A stretch of DNA of 64,000 nt from Planctomycetota bacterium (GCA_016197205.1 JACPWG010000087.1:1-64000), one strand, 5' to 3'. Shown: positions 1 to 8,895, counted from the stretch's first letter. Notes: generated from the sequence alone by a model not told the origin. Made by a program: numbers and translations.

Positions 1-2956
1 TGTCCCCGAGGCCCACGACGCGGATCACGTCCTTCTCCGGGTCGATCCCCATCTCCAGGAAATGCGTCCGCGCGCAGGCCCACGCCCCGCGCGCGGTGAT
101 GCCTTCCTTCTTGTGGTCGTAGCCCGCCGACCCGCCCGAGGCGAAGGCGTCGCCGAGCCAGAAGTCGTACTCGCCGGAAAGGCGGTTCGCCGTATCGGAC
201 AAGTGCGCGGTCCCCTTGTCCGCCGCGACGACGAGATACGGATCGAATTCGTCATGGCACACGACGTCGGGCGGCCGCACCGGCTCTCCGCCCGACCGGT
301 TGTCGGTGACGTCGAGCATGCCGCGAATCAGGACCTCGTACATCGCGTCCCCGTAGGCCTTCCGATCCTTGCCGTGCGGAGTCTTCCCCTTGACCACGAA
401 CCCGCCCTTCGCGCCGACGGGGACGATGAGTACGTTTTTCACCATCTGGGTGCGCATGAGGCCGAAGATCTCGGTCCGGTAGTCCTCGAGCCGGTCGCTC
501 CAGCGGATGCCGCCGCGGGCGACGGCGCCCCCGCGCAGGTGGCAGCCCTCCATCTCCGCGTGGTGCACGTAGAGCTCGTAGAGAGGCCGCGGCTCCGGGC
601 ACTTCTCGAGGCGTGTGCAGGCGACCTTGACCGAGAGGTAGTGTCCCTTCCGGTCCCCGCGGAAGGCGTTCGTGCGGACCGTCGCCTCGATCAGATTGAG
701 GAACGTGCGCAGCACGCGGTCCTGCGTGGAGTCCTGGATGCGCGAGAGCCCCTCGAGGACCGCCCGACGCGCGCCTTCGATGCGCGTCCGGCGGGTGGAG
801 CCGTCGACCTCGCCGAAGCGCGGATTGAAGCGCGCGTGGAAATAGTCGATGAGGGCGCCGGTGAGGACCGGGTGCGAAGAAAGGACGCGGTGGGCGACGT
901 CGGCGGCGAAGAAGGGCCCGAGTTGCAGGGAATACCCAAGGTACATCCGCAGGCAATCGACGTCCTCCCAGGTGAGCCCGGGCTGGAGCAGGAGTCGATT
1001 CAGCGGATCGGAGACCATGCGCCGCTCGAAGACCGCGCGGAGGCCGTGCAGGAGACGCTCCTTGTTCGCCACGTAGTCCGCCTCGCCGGACTTCTTGTCG
1101 ACGAGGAGGCGAAAGGTGTCCATCCGCAGCTCGGTGCCGTCGGGGCAGCGCACTTCGATCGGGTCCTGGTCCAGCACGCGGAACCCGAAGTCATCGAGAA
1201 TGGGGATGATCTCGGAGAGGAACAGCCGGCCGGGCCGGTAGAGGCGCAGGCGGACCTCGTCGGCGGTGCCGGCGCCCGCGAGCAGGTCGAACTGGATCGT
1301 GCCGGACGCGCGGAGGTTGTCGAGGTGGACGATGTCGCCCGCGGCCTCGTCCGGCTCGGTGGCACGCATGTACTTTTCGGCGAAGGCCTCCGCGTATTCG
1401 GCATAGAGGCGCTTGGCGCGCACTTCGTCCAGCGAGAGCTGGAGGGCGAGGCGCAGGCGCTCGCGCCACGGGGTGCAGACGCTGATCATTTCGCCGGGGA
1501 GACGCTCCTGGAGGGAGGGGTCGGCCTTTCGGCAACCGGCAAGGTAGAGGTAGACGCCGACCGTCTGTTCCTTGCCGGTGCCGACCTGGAAATCGCAGTA
1601 GTCGGAGGCCAATTCGCCGGTCACGAGGAGGCGCAGACGCTCGAGGATCGCCTCCGAGAATTCGTCCTTGAGGAGGGCGGCGAAGGCGTAGGCCACCTTG
1701 CGTGCGGCATCGACGTCGACGTGGGCCACCACCTCGCGCCTCGCCTCGGCGTCGATGAGCCGTCGGATGAGGTGGATGAGGCGTTCGTCGGCGGCCTCGA
1801 AGAGGTACTCGAGCGGAACCGAGTTGAAGGCATTCGTCGTGGCTTTGTACAGGTAGGTGCCGGGGCGGACCTCTTCCGCGGCGTAGAGGCGCTCCAGGCG
1901 ATGCCGGAGCCAGGGAATCGTGGAGCGCAGGACGGAAAGCGCCCGACGCGTGAAGAGACCAAGGAGGAGGAGGCCGCCGGCGGGCCGCCCGTTGTCATCG
2001 AAGCGGCGCAGCAGCAGGGCGTCCATCTTGCCCGGCCGGTGAATGCGGGAGTCGAGGTCGGACTTGAGAACGCGGAGGATGGGCTGGCCCGCGGCGGGGG
2101 CGGAGAAGAAGCGGCGCGCCACCTCCAGGATCGTCTCGCCGGACGGCACGAGGTCGGCGGCGGCGCCGAGCGCGTCCCCGGGTCGGGTGTCGGTGACGGA
2201 CTCCCCTTCCCGCACTTCGACGGAGGCCATGAAGAGAAAATTGTCGGCGAGGAGCCACGCGAGGAACTCGATGGCCTCGCGGAGGTCGTCGGCGGAGGGG
2301 CCGCGGCGAGGGCCGGCCTGGGCGAGGAATTCGTAGGCATTGCCGAGGTCGCGCAGGGCCCGCTTGAAGCGGTTGTAATCGCGAACCGCGGTGAGGGAGA
2401 TGCGGAGTCGTCCGCGCACCTCCTCGAGGAGCCGTTCGCGGACGCTGGTTTCCCGTGCGCCGAGGAGGAGGAAGCGCGTGACGGACTCGCTGACGTGGTC
2501 TGGGGCCTCGGTGGGGCGGATGGAGACGATGCGTCCATCGGCGTCACGGCTGACGGGGATGATGATGGTGACCCCCGCGACCTCCTGGAGGCCGCAAGCG
2601 GCGAAGGCCATGCGGAGGGTGTCGACGATGAAGGGCTGGTCGGCCATGCAGGTCTCGACCGCCACGACGTCGCCGGAGGGGTCGAGTCCCTGTTCGTGCG
2701 GATGGACGATGCGGAAGAGGGTCTCCTCGGGCGCTCTGCGGGCGATGAAGGCGCAGAGGCTGCCGAGAGTCCGGGCGAGCTGGTCATCGGTCAAGCGACG
2801 CGCGTAGCGGTCGTCGGCCCGCCGGAGGAAGACGCGGGAGAACTCGGCCAGGGCCGCCGACGAGAGACCGGCGCCGGCCGCCGCCTCCGCCATCCGCTGG
2901 GCCCGCGTATCGCGGGAGCCCGCGCCGGTCGCCTCGACGGGGTTGGGGGACGCCAC
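1..2956 (-). CDS. gdhB: NAD-specific glutamate dehydrogenase (large ~180 kDa class), 3' end outside window
   Basis: Oxidative deamination of glutamate to 2-oxoglutarate with NAD, in the cytoplasm. The minus frame is open from a GTG at 2956 to the window edge, about 985 codons, with no stop. AAGGAGGT lies 4 nt upstream of that GTG. The N-terminal ~700 residues match the regulatory part of the large GDH class. The catalytic part begins with HLRGGAVARGGIRWSDR, then the substrate-lysine motif PVGAKGGFVVKG near residue 844, then a stretch ending GDAFASGGSAGYDHK. The family is about 1,600 residues, so roughly 600 C-terminal residues are missing. A long plus-strand frame over the same region is a GC-rich shadow. 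The family call is firm; the gene name is by analogy with pseudomonads. Confidence 0.93.
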   Translation of the reverse strand, partial: MASPNPVEATGAGSRDTRAQRMAEAAAGAGLSSAALAEFSRVFLRRADDRYARRLTDDQLARTLGSLCAFIARRAPEETLFRIVHPHEQGLDPSGDVVAVETCMADQPFIVDTLRMAFAACGLQEVAGVTIIIPVSRDADGRIVSIRPTEAPDHVSESVTRFLLLGARETSVRERLLEEVRGRLRISLTAVRDYNRFKRALRDLGNAYEFLAQAGPRRGPSADDLREAIEFLAWLLADNFLFMASVEVREGESVTDTRPGDALGAAADLVPSGETILEVARRFFSAPAAGQPILRVLKSDLDSRIHRPGKMDALLLRRFDDNGRPAGGLLLLGLFTRRALSVLRSTIPWLRHRLERLYAAEEVRPGTYLYKATTNAFNSVPLEYLFEAADERLIHLIRRLIDAEARREVVAHVDVDAARKVAYAFAALLKDEFSEAILERLRLLVTGELASDYCDFQVGTGKEQTVGVYLYLAGCRKADPSLQERLPGEMISVCTPWRERLRLALQLSLDEVRAKRLYAEYAEAFAEKYMRATEPDEAAGDIVHLDNLRASGTIQFDLLAGAGTADEVRLRLYRPGRLFLSEIIPILDDFGFRVLDQDPIEVRCPDGTELRMDTFRLLVDKKSGEADYVANKERLLHGLRAVFERRMVSDPLNRLLLQPGLTWEDVDCLRMYLGYSLQLGPFFAADVAHRVLSSHPVLTGALIDYFHARFNPRFGEVDGSTRRTRIEGARRAVLEGLSRIQDSTQDRVLRTFLNLIEATVRTNAFRGDRKGHYLSVKVACTRLEKCPEPRPLYELYVHHAEMEGCHLRGGAVARGGIRWSDRLEDYRTEIFGLMRTQMVKNVLIVPVGAKGGFVVKGKTPHGKDRKAYGDAMYEVLIRGMLDVTDNRSGGEPVRPPDVVCHDEFDPYLVVAADKGTAHLSDTANRLSGEYDFWLGDAFASGGSAGYDHKKEGITARGAWACARTHFLEMGIDPEKDVIRVVGLGD

Positions 2957-2970
2957 GGAGACCTCCTTGG

Positions 2971-3030
2971 GAATTCTCAAATTCCAATGCTCAAGTCCCA
3001 ATCAAGACTCAAGCCTCAATTTTCAACTCG
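2971..3030. repeat. AT-rich CAATTCTCAA-type short repeat
   Basis: A short AT-rich patch built from variants of TTCTCAAATTCCAA and CTCAAGTCCCAATC, in otherwise high-GC DNA. Related patches occur at 12650-12682, 12868-12920 and 39071-39111. The rest of 3030-3200 shows no gene. Confidence 0.6.
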
Positions 3031-3204
3031 GGCCGTGCCTGGCCTCCGAACTTCTGGGCGAGCCTGCACGATCCCGATCGGCAGGAAGCATTCGTTGTCA
3101 AACCAAAGCGCTTTTCGGCGACTGTGACAGGGAAAGTGCCTCGTCACTCTCGGCAGCCGAGCCGGCCTTCTGCGCTGCGATCGGTGCCGCCACTGGCTAG
3201 GTTG

Positions 3205-3492
3205 TCCCTCTTCGGCGTCTTCGGTGGCTCGTCCTCTTTCGTCGTTCTTTTCGTCGTTCTTTTCGTCGTCCTTCGGCGTCTTCAGCGTCTTCGGTGGCTC
3301 GTCCCCGTCGTCGTTCTTTTCGTCGTCCTTCGGCGTCTTCAGCGTCTTCGGTGGCTCGTCCCCGTCGTCGTTCTTTTCGTCTTCCTTCGGCGTCTTCAGC
3401 GTCTTCGGTGGCTCGTCCTCTTTCGTCGTTCTTTTCGTCTTCCTTCGGCGTCTTCAGCGTCTTCGGTGGCTCGTCCTCTTTCGTCGTTCTTC
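3205..3492. repeat. Tandem repeat, ~57-bp unit, about five copies
   Basis: The unit starts CTTCGGCGTCTTCAGCGTCT and recurs at 3271, 3328, 3385 and 3443, so spacing is 57, 57 and 58 nt. A shorter unit precedes it near 3205. Adjacent units are nearly identical. Translated frames give low-complexity Arg/Glu or Ser/Phe strings, so I do not call a gene. The GAAGACGCCGAAGACG-like core also occurs singly near 20755 and 35920. Confidence 0.85.
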
Positions 3493-3671
3493 GGACAGTC
3501 GGTGGCTTGTCGAATCCCGAATAGCAAAATCGGCCTGCGAGGTCAATTGGATTGTGGCTCGTCGGCGGCTCTTGCGGGATTGCTTGACGCGGAGGCCCGC
3601 GCCCCGTAAAATCCGCCGCCCGTATCGCTACGACGAATCCCCCCCCCGATGCTTCTATGGAGAACCCTCCG

Positions 3672-4274
3672 ATGGTGCAAGGCGAGGACAGGCGGACCGC
3701 CCCACGCAGCTCCCTCAAGAAGTACTTCGTTCACTTCTCCCGCGACTCGTTCCTCGCCCGGATCGGGCTGGGAAAAAAAAATCACGCCAGCCTCGTGAAC
3801 GCCAGCAAGGCGGGGCTCCAGGTGGTCGGCCCGGAGCAGCTCAAGGTCGGGGACCGTTTCCGCTTCGTGCTCAAGGGACCCGGCGCCGCGAAGGACTTCA
3901 GCTTCGCGGGCACCGTGAGCTGGTGCAAGCGCTCGACGCGCCAGCGGAACTTCTTCCAGGCGGGCATCAAGTTCGAAGGGATCGACTCCTCGCGGCTCGA
4001 GGACCTGCAGCGCATTCTTGACGAGCATCCGCCCGTGGAGGAAGGACCGGGGACGCCGGGGACCCCGAAGGCGGCGCCCGCATCCGCCGCCCCGAAGGCC
4101 GCCCCCGCCAAGGCGCCCGCGGCGCCCAAGGCCGCCCCCGCGAAGCCTGCCGCAAGGGCCCCGGCGGCAGCCGCCCCAGCCCCGGTCGCCAAAGCGCCGG
4201 CCCGGCCGCCCGCGAAGCCCGCGCCGCGGCCCCCGGCCCCCGCCTCCGGCGCCAAGGGCGGCGCCCCGAGTTGA
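3672..4274 (+). CDS. PilZ-domain protein with long Ala/Pro/Lys tail
   Basis: Probable cyclic-di-GMP receptor. I chose ATG 3672 over ATG 3657 because GGAG lies 9 nt upstream of it. The product is about 200 residues. An RRTAPR motif near the N-terminus and NASKAGLQVV about 35 residues later match the PilZ RxxxR and (D/N)xSxxG signatures, followed by beta-strand-like sequence ending QAGIKFEGID. From about residue 130 to the end the protein is almost entirely Ala, Pro and Lys, a low-complexity disordered tail. The TGA stop (4272-4274) is also the target triplet of the mobile element that begins at 4275, so the insertion kept or supplied the stop. The original C-terminus may have been different. 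No promoter was evident. Confidence 0.8.
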   Translation: MVQGEDRRTAPRSSLKKYFVHFSRDSFLARIGLGKKNHASLVNASKAGLQVVGPEQLKVGDRFRFVLKGPGAAKDFSFAGTVSWCKRSTRQRNFFQAGIKFEGIDSSRLEDLQRILDEHPPVEEGPGTPGTPKAAPASAAPKAAPAKAPAAPKAAPAKPAARAPAAAAPAPVAKAPARPPAKPAPRPPAPASGAKGGAPS

Positions 4275-4413
4275 GTACCGCCCCACGCAATTGGGTGACC
4301 AATTTTCTCGGCGATTTTGGCCGCCCGCGTCGTTGCGCTCGCTCGCCGTAGTTCTCCGTTACTACGCCTCGCTCGCGCGCCTAGCGGGCGGCCAAACTTG
4401 CCTTCGCCTATTG
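4275..4413 (+). mobile_element. 164-bp TNA palindromic element, copy 1 (right end missing)
   Basis: It starts GTACCGCCCCACGCAATTGG, directly after TGA, and matches the copies at 34601, 42724 and 61239 until about 4413. There it stops abruptly inside a coding remnant. The right terminal repeat and right target duplication are absent, so a deletion has removed the right end together with the 3' part of the neighbouring gene. Confidence 0.85.
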
Positions 4414-4549
4414 CCGCCAGTCCCTCGATCGTCGCCTCCTTCGGATTCACCGGGTAGACCGTCCAGCCCCGCTGCTGAAACGCCCGCACGGCCTTGTTCC
4501 CGAACTTCTCCCGGTTCGCCGACGCGCCGATGATCGCGATGCTCTTCAT
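4414..4549 (-). pseudogene. CoA-binding domain protein, N-terminal fragment
   Basis: ATG 4549 opens MKSIAIIGASANREKFGNKA, continues with a GWTVYPVNPKE segment and breaks after about 45 residues, where the mobile-element sequence begins. This is the start of a YccU-like CoA-binding Rossmann domain, about 130 residues when intact. GAAGGG precedes the start. It sits 46 nt from the stop of the universal stress protein gene on the same strand, which suggests the two were once co-transcribed. It is truncated and presumably non-functional. Confidence 0.82.
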
Positions 4550-4595
4550 CCGCAGGTTTCCCTTCTCAAAGGGGGCCCGCCGGGCCCGTGCCTGC

Positions 4596-5468
4596 TCACC
4601 TGTCCCCGGCCTCCGCCCGCAGCAAGAGGACCGGGATCGGGCTCGCGCGCAACACCTTGTCCGCGACGCTGCCGAGCAGCAGGCGGCTCACGCCGCTTCT
4701 GCCGTGCGCCGACATCGCGATGAGGTCGCACGCGCGCTCCTCCGCGTAGCGTAGGATCTCGTCCGCGGCGCGGCCGAAGCGGCACTCGGTCACGATGCGC
4801 ATGCCGCGGCCCGCGAACCGGCCCTGCAACTGCCCGAGGTAGCTCTGGGCCGCCGCGACGCGGCCCGGCACCGGCTGGCCGCGCACCAGCACCTGCGTTC
4901 CCCCTTCGACCCTGACCAGGTTCACCTCCGCCTGGATCCTCTCCAGGAAGCCGGCAAGGGGCGTGAGAATGCTCTCGGCGAGACCCGAGCCGTCGAGCGG
5001 CACCAGGACGCGGGAGAAGAGCGGTTCTCCGGCCGTCGCCGGCGCCCGCACCGGGGGCCGAACGAGGAGCGTGGGCAGGGAGGCCAGCCTCACGACCTTT
5101 TCCGTGACGCTCCCGAACACCCAGCGGCTGACGCCGGACCGCCCATGCGTCGACATCGCGAGCAGGTCGGCGGCGACGGCCTTCGCCTCCTCCGCGATCG
5201 TCTGCGCGACGGGTCCGTGTCGGACGATCGTTCGCACCTCGAGTCCCGTCCCCCGCAGGCGGGCGGCCGTTTCGTGCAGGTACCGCTCGCACTCGTCGGC
5301 CAGCATCGACTCCGTATAGACCGCCTCCATGCCCGCCGCTCCGCCGGGCGGGGCCACGCGCAGAAGCACGAACTCGGCGCCGAAGAGCGCCGCGATCCGG
5401 GACGCGTGGGGCAGCACGGCCTCGGACAGCGCCGAGCCGTCGAGCGGGACCAACACCCTCTTGAACAT
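4596..5468 (-). CDS. Tandem universal stress protein (two UspA domains)
   Basis: Cytoplasmic ATP-binding stress protein. I use ATG 5468 (MFKRVLVPLDGS). An upstream in-frame extension to 5561 encodes only translated CACAGAGG repeat DNA. The product is about 290 residues. Domain 1 (about 1-145) starts RVLVPLDGSALSE and ends with the nucleotide loop STHGRSGVSRWVFGSV. Domain 2 (about 155-290) starts RVLVPLDGSGLAE and has SAHGRSGVSRLLLGSV. Both loops keep the GxxG-x-GS pattern of ATP-binding Usp proteins. It lies downstream of a large inverted repeat and upstream of the broken CoA-binding gene. Confidence 0.92.
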   Translation of the reverse strand: MFKRVLVPLDGSALSEAVLPHASRIAALFGAEFVLLRVAPPGGAAGMEAVYTESMLADECERYLHETAARLRGTGLEVRTIVRHGPVAQTIAEEAKAVAADLLAMSTHGRSGVSRWVFGSVTEKVVRLASLPTLLVRPPVRAPATAGEPLFSRVLVPLDGSGLAESILTPLAGFLERIQAEVNLVRVEGGTQVLVRGQPVPGRVAAAQSYLGQLQGRFAGRGMRIVTECRFGRAADEILRYAEERACDLIAMSAHGRSGVSRLLLGSVADKVLRASPIPVLLLRAEAGDR

Positions 5469-5504
5469 GCGCGGGACTGCTCCACCGAGGCCACGGAGGA
5501 ATTC

Positions 5505-5598
5505 AGCCACAGAGGGCACAGAGGTCACAGAGGACGGTAGCAGGAACCTCCGCACATGCATGCGGTAGTTCTCTGTGTCCTCTGTGCCCTCTGTGGCT
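5505..5598. repeat. Inverted repeat built from CACAGAGG-type units
   Basis: The left arm 5505-5532 (AGCCACAGAGGGCACAGAGG...) pairs with the right arm 5571-5598 (...CTCTGTGCCCTCTGTGGCT) with few mismatches, around a ~38-nt loop. Each arm is a tandem run of an 8-9 nt ACAGAGGnC unit. It lies between two minus-strand genes and could act as a terminator-like hairpin. Single-arm relatives occur near 12715, 19105, 29340, 42650, 43000, 43125 and 46345. Confidence 0.8.
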
Positions 5599-5627
5599 CG
5601 TACCGTTTCCGTGGCGCAAAAGCCTTG

Positions 5628-6140
5628 CTACTTCTTCTTGGCCGCGAGCGCCTTTTCGATCGCGTCCCCGAGGTCGCCCCCGAGGTCGTCGTTCCACGCC
5701 ACCTTGTCATCCGCGCCGATCACGAAGGTCGTCGGGATGCCCCGGACCCCGTAGGCCTCGTTCACCTTCGACCCGTAGCCCGTGAGCCACGTGATGCCAT
5801 GCTTCTTGAGCCAGTCCTCGGTCTGCTGTTTTTTCGCCTTGCCTTCGCGGGTCATGTTGATGAAAACGACGCCCTTCTCCCCGTACTTCTGCTGAGCCTC
5901 GACGAGGCTCGGCGCCTGCTGCGCGCAGGGGCCTCACCAGAAGGCGAAGAAGTCGAGCACCCGCACCTTGCCCTTGAGGGCATCGGGCGCGGGCGCGTCC
6001 CCATTGAGCCATCCTTCCGCCTTCAGCTCCGGCGCGGCCTTCCCGGGGGCGAGAGCGCCCTCTCCATCCCCTTGCAAGACGCGGGCTGCGCCCAGGGCCA
6101 GGGCGAGGACGGCCGCGGCCACGGCCAGTCGTCCAATCAC
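5628..6140 (-). CDS. TlpA/ResA-like thioredoxin, probable selenoprotein (in-frame TGA at 5936-5934)
   Basis: Exported thiol-disulfide oxidoreductase. GTG 6140 follows GGAGG by 7 nt and opens a signal peptide, IGRLAVAAAVLALALGAARV. The mature part reads DFFAFW-TGA-GPCAQQAPSL, continues VVFINMTREGKAKK and keeps the cis-proline segment GIPTTFVIG. The TGA (codon 69) replaces the first cysteine of WCGPC. The coding pattern is intact on both sides in one frame, giving about 170 residues. A perfect 7-bp stem GAGCCTC/GAGGCTC with loop GTC (minus 5910-5894) lies 30 nt after the TGA, within the bacterial SECIS spacing range. Selenocysteine in thioredoxin-like proteins is known; its use here is inferred. 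A sequencing error or nonsense mutation is less likely because of the exact active-site position and two similar cases nearby. Confidence 0.85.
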
Positions 6141-6458
6141 GTCTGTTCCTCCGAATCGAACCGGTCCGGCGTCGGAAAAAACGGGGCCCGGGCACCTGCG
6201 CCCGGAGGCGCGCGCGCATCCCGCGCACGGCCGAACTGGACTTCCTCGTCCGACGTCGGCCGGCAACTATAACGACGGCTCCCGGCGCGCGCAAGCAGAA
6301 GAGCGCGGGCGCACTCCGGATTCGCGCGTCGAAAAATCGCCACAACCTTGACAGGTCCGGCGCATGGGGGCTATGATTCGCCGTGTCCTTACGCGTAGCC
6401 AGCCTCCTCGCATCCAAATCCACTCTTCGCGGCGTCGCCGTCCGAATTGGGAGGTCCC

Positions 6459-7808
6459 ATGCAGAAGCCGTTCGGCCGGGCGTCTCTCGTGGCGCTCGCC
6501 TTCGTTGCCGTCGCATCCGCGGGTTGCATCAAGCTCGAGCAGGTCTGGACCGTCTTCCCGGACGGCTCGGGCAAGATCCGCATGCGCGCGGCGATTTCCA
6601 TCCCGGGCCTCACGGGGGACAAGGGCGCGGACAGCCCCAACGTCCAGCGCATGGTCCAGGAGCACTACCTTTTCCACGACCTGGAGGGCGTCCTGGTCCT
6701 CAGCGACTACCAGTCGGAATTCAAGGACGGCAAGGTGATCCAAGCCGGCCAGGCGGTCTTCGCCGACATCAACCGCGTTCGCGAACGCGGGCGACCCGTC
6801 CGGTCGAACTCGGTGAAACTCGAGAGCGCGGCCTGGACCGTGGACGCGACGAAGCTCAAGCGCGCGGACGTGACGCCGACGACGGCGGCCTACGACGCGG
6901 CGAAGGAGGAGCTGTGGGTCACGTTCGCGCGGGCGGAGGGGGACCGGCCGGACATCGCGCGGCTGGACATCCGCGTGACCACGCCGGAGGCCGAGCGCTG
7001 GGTGTGGCGCGGCATGGCGCCCCCCTGCCAGGACCAGCCGCGCCAGGGGCTCCCGCCGGACCCGAAGTGGAAGCGCCCGCCGAATTCCGCGGTGCGGAAG
7101 GGACCCATTCCGCGGATCCAGCTCTGCGGCATCGCGACCCTCCCCGCGGACGACAAGAATCCCGGGGCGATCTACATGCTCAAATTGAAGATCACGGACG
7201 ACAAGGGCAAGTCGATCCGCCCGACCTGTCAGGTGGACGTGGTGGCCTACGGCTATTCGAAGCCGGTCGCGGCCTTCCGCAAGCTCCCCGACGGCGGGTT
7301 CGATCTCGCGTTCGCGAAGTCCGCGACCGGCGCGGGGAAGGTCGGCGTGGGTGACGGCGGCGCGGCGGGTGGGTCGAAGCCCGGACCGAAGCCGGGCGCC
7401 GGACCCGACCCGAAAGCCGATCCGAAGGCCGACCCGAAAGCCGGGCCGCCGAAGGGGGACAAGCCGCCCAAGGCCGGACCGAACCCCGTGACCGGCGAGC
7501 CCTCGACCGAGGAGATGATGAAGTCCCTGACCGCGGGCTTCGGCGCGCGGATCTCGTTCCAGATGCCCGGCGTGCTTTCGAAAACGACCGTGAAGCAGCT
7601 CGACGAGCGCTCCTTCGGCGTCGAGGTGGACGAGAAGTTCTTCCAGTCGGAGGAGGAGCGGAAGAAGTTCGACGGCCTCGAGCTCCGCGGCATCTGCGGC
7701 AAGCCCACCGAAGAAGTGATGACCGAGTGGGACACCTTCAAGGGGGAGCTGCAGCAGGCGGTGGAAGACGCCCGCGCCGCCGCGGCCGAGCGGCGGAAGG
7801 GGAACTGA
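6459..7808 (+). CDS. Predicted lipoprotein with Pro/Lys/Gly-rich linker
   Basis: Function unknown. ATG 6459 follows GGGAGGT by 6 nt. The product is about 449 residues. An N-terminal hydrophobic stretch ends VAVASAGC, a clear lipobox, so the protein is probably a lipid-anchored envelope protein. The first mature residues, IKLEQVWTVFPDGSGKIRMR, resemble the start of LppM-like lipoprotein domains (weak similarity by eye). Residues about 305-350 are a low-complexity linker of PDPKADPKADPKAGPP type that joins two folded parts. The C-terminal ~100 residues are charged and begin TEEMMKSLTAGFGARISFQM. It is transcribed divergently from the thioredoxin gene with about 320 nt between them. Confidence 0.8.
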   Translation: MQKPFGRASLVALAFVAVASAGCIKLEQVWTVFPDGSGKIRMRAAISIPGLTGDKGADSPNVQRMVQEHYLFHDLEGVLVLSDYQSEFKDGKVIQAGQAVFADINRVRERGRPVRSNSVKLESAAWTVDATKLKRADVTPTTAAYDAAKEELWVTFARAEGDRPDIARLDIRVTTPEAERWVWRGMAPPCQDQPRQGLPPDPKWKRPPNSAVRKGPIPRIQLCGIATLPADDKNPGAIYMLKLKITDDKGKSIRPTCQVDVVAYGYSKPVAAFRKLPDGGFDLAFAKSATGAGKVGVGDGGAAGGSKPGPKPGAGPDPKADPKADPKAGPPKGDKPPKAGPNPVTGEPSTEEMMKSLTAGFGARISFQMPGVLSKTTVKQLDERSFGVEVDEKFFQSEEERKKFDGLELRGICGKPTEEVMTEWDTFKGELQQAVEDARAAAAERRKGN

Positions 7809-7851
7809 GCCGCGCTCACCCCGGCGCCCGACGACCTCGGGCGGTCACCCT

Positions 7852-7881
7852 CCGGACCGCGACCGTGAGGGAGCGGTCCCG
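7852..7881. repeat. REP-like palindrome, GACCGTGAGGGAGCGGTC family
   Basis: One of five copies (also near 46507, 59134, 59408 and 62782). The core is GACCG-TGAGGGAG-CGGTC, a 5-bp stem with an 8-nt loop. The rest of 7809-8098 holds no recognisable gene. Confidence 0.8.
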
Positions 7882-8098
7882 GCGTGTTCTTCGTCTCCCC
7901 AAGCTTCGACCTCGCGCTACCGCGCACAACCACCCGGGTACAAGCGCGCCTGCGGACTGCCACCAAACACCTGCCCTTCCTTCCCCCCTCTCCCCCGCCG
8001 ATTCTCCCGCCCGGTTCGCGCCTCGGTCCGCCCGCCCTGCGAGTCACGCCACGCCACACTTTGTTTTTTATTTCGCGGACCCTGGCGACCTCGGCTCC

Positions 8099-8895
8099 TC
8101 AGCGATACGCCACCCATGCGCCCCACGTCGACGGACGGAACTTGCCGGCGGCGCGATCGCGCGCCAGCGCGGCGAGTTGGGCGCGGCGCAGCGCAGCCTC
8201 GGGTGCGAGCGCTTCCGTGGTCGACGTCCCCCACAGGTCGTCGTAAAAGGCCGCCATCAGGTCGCGGGTTTCGGCGTCGGGGACCCGCCAGAGCGAAAGC
8301 ACGAACGCGCGAGCCCCGGCGAGAGCCAGTGCCCGAGAAAGGCCGAGCACCCCCTCGCCCGCGGCCGGCTCGCCGCGACCGGTCTCGCAGGCCGACAGCA
8401 CGAGCAATTCAACGCCCGAGAGGTCGAGGCCGAGGATTTCCTCGGCCGTGAGCCACCCGTCCTCGCCACCCACGCGTGGAGCCGGCCCGAGTTTTCCAGG
8501 AGCTCGAGCAGGACGACGCCTTCTGGCAGCGCACGAGCGACCTCCGCGAGCCCCACGTCAAGAAACGCCCGCGCGGCGAAGTCCGGAAGGCGGGCTGCGA
8601 GGTCGCGCTCCAGGCGGTCGATTTCCTGCAGCACGCGCGTCGACTCTGCGACGGGATCGGCCGCGTCCGCCCCCCTGTCCGGCGGGGCGTACACGAGCCG
8701 GGCCAGTCTTCCCCGCGCCGCTGCGAGCTGCTCGGCCGCAGCGCGCGCCTGCGGCCCCGCGTCGACCGGGAGCCGCAGCGTCGCCCCGCCGGCCCGTAGC
8801 GTCGCTCCCTTCCACGCCAGCGCGGCGGCGAGCCGCGTTGGGTCATTCCCCGAATCGGGGATCGGGCTGGAACCTTGCCCCCGGGCTCGTCGCAT
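8099..8895 (-). pseudogene. CHAT-domain protease remnant with internal deletion and frameshift
   Basis: Two fragments in different frames meet near 8470. The upstream part (8895 to ~8480) carries TPR-CHAT linker sequence such as LEEIDRLER-like helices and LPEGVVLLELLENSGRLHAW. The downstream part (8473-8099) is the CHAT C-terminus with LVLSACETGRGEPAAGEG, the catalytic Cys motif ACETG, and ends TWGAWVAYR. In intact relatives more than 200 residues, including the catalytic His region, lie between these parts; here they are missing. CHAT proteases are caspase-like and often part of signalling or defence modules. This copy must be inactive. Palindromic repeats lie just upstream. Confidence 0.82.

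Noticed and set aside
62..3127. 1,021-codon open frame on the plus strand
   Set aside because: Antisense shadow of the NAD-glutamate dehydrogenase; no domain sense, and the opposite strand reads as a known enzyme.
3205..3492. CRISPR array
   Set aside because: Units are contiguous tandem repeats with no unique spacers, and no cas genes are nearby.
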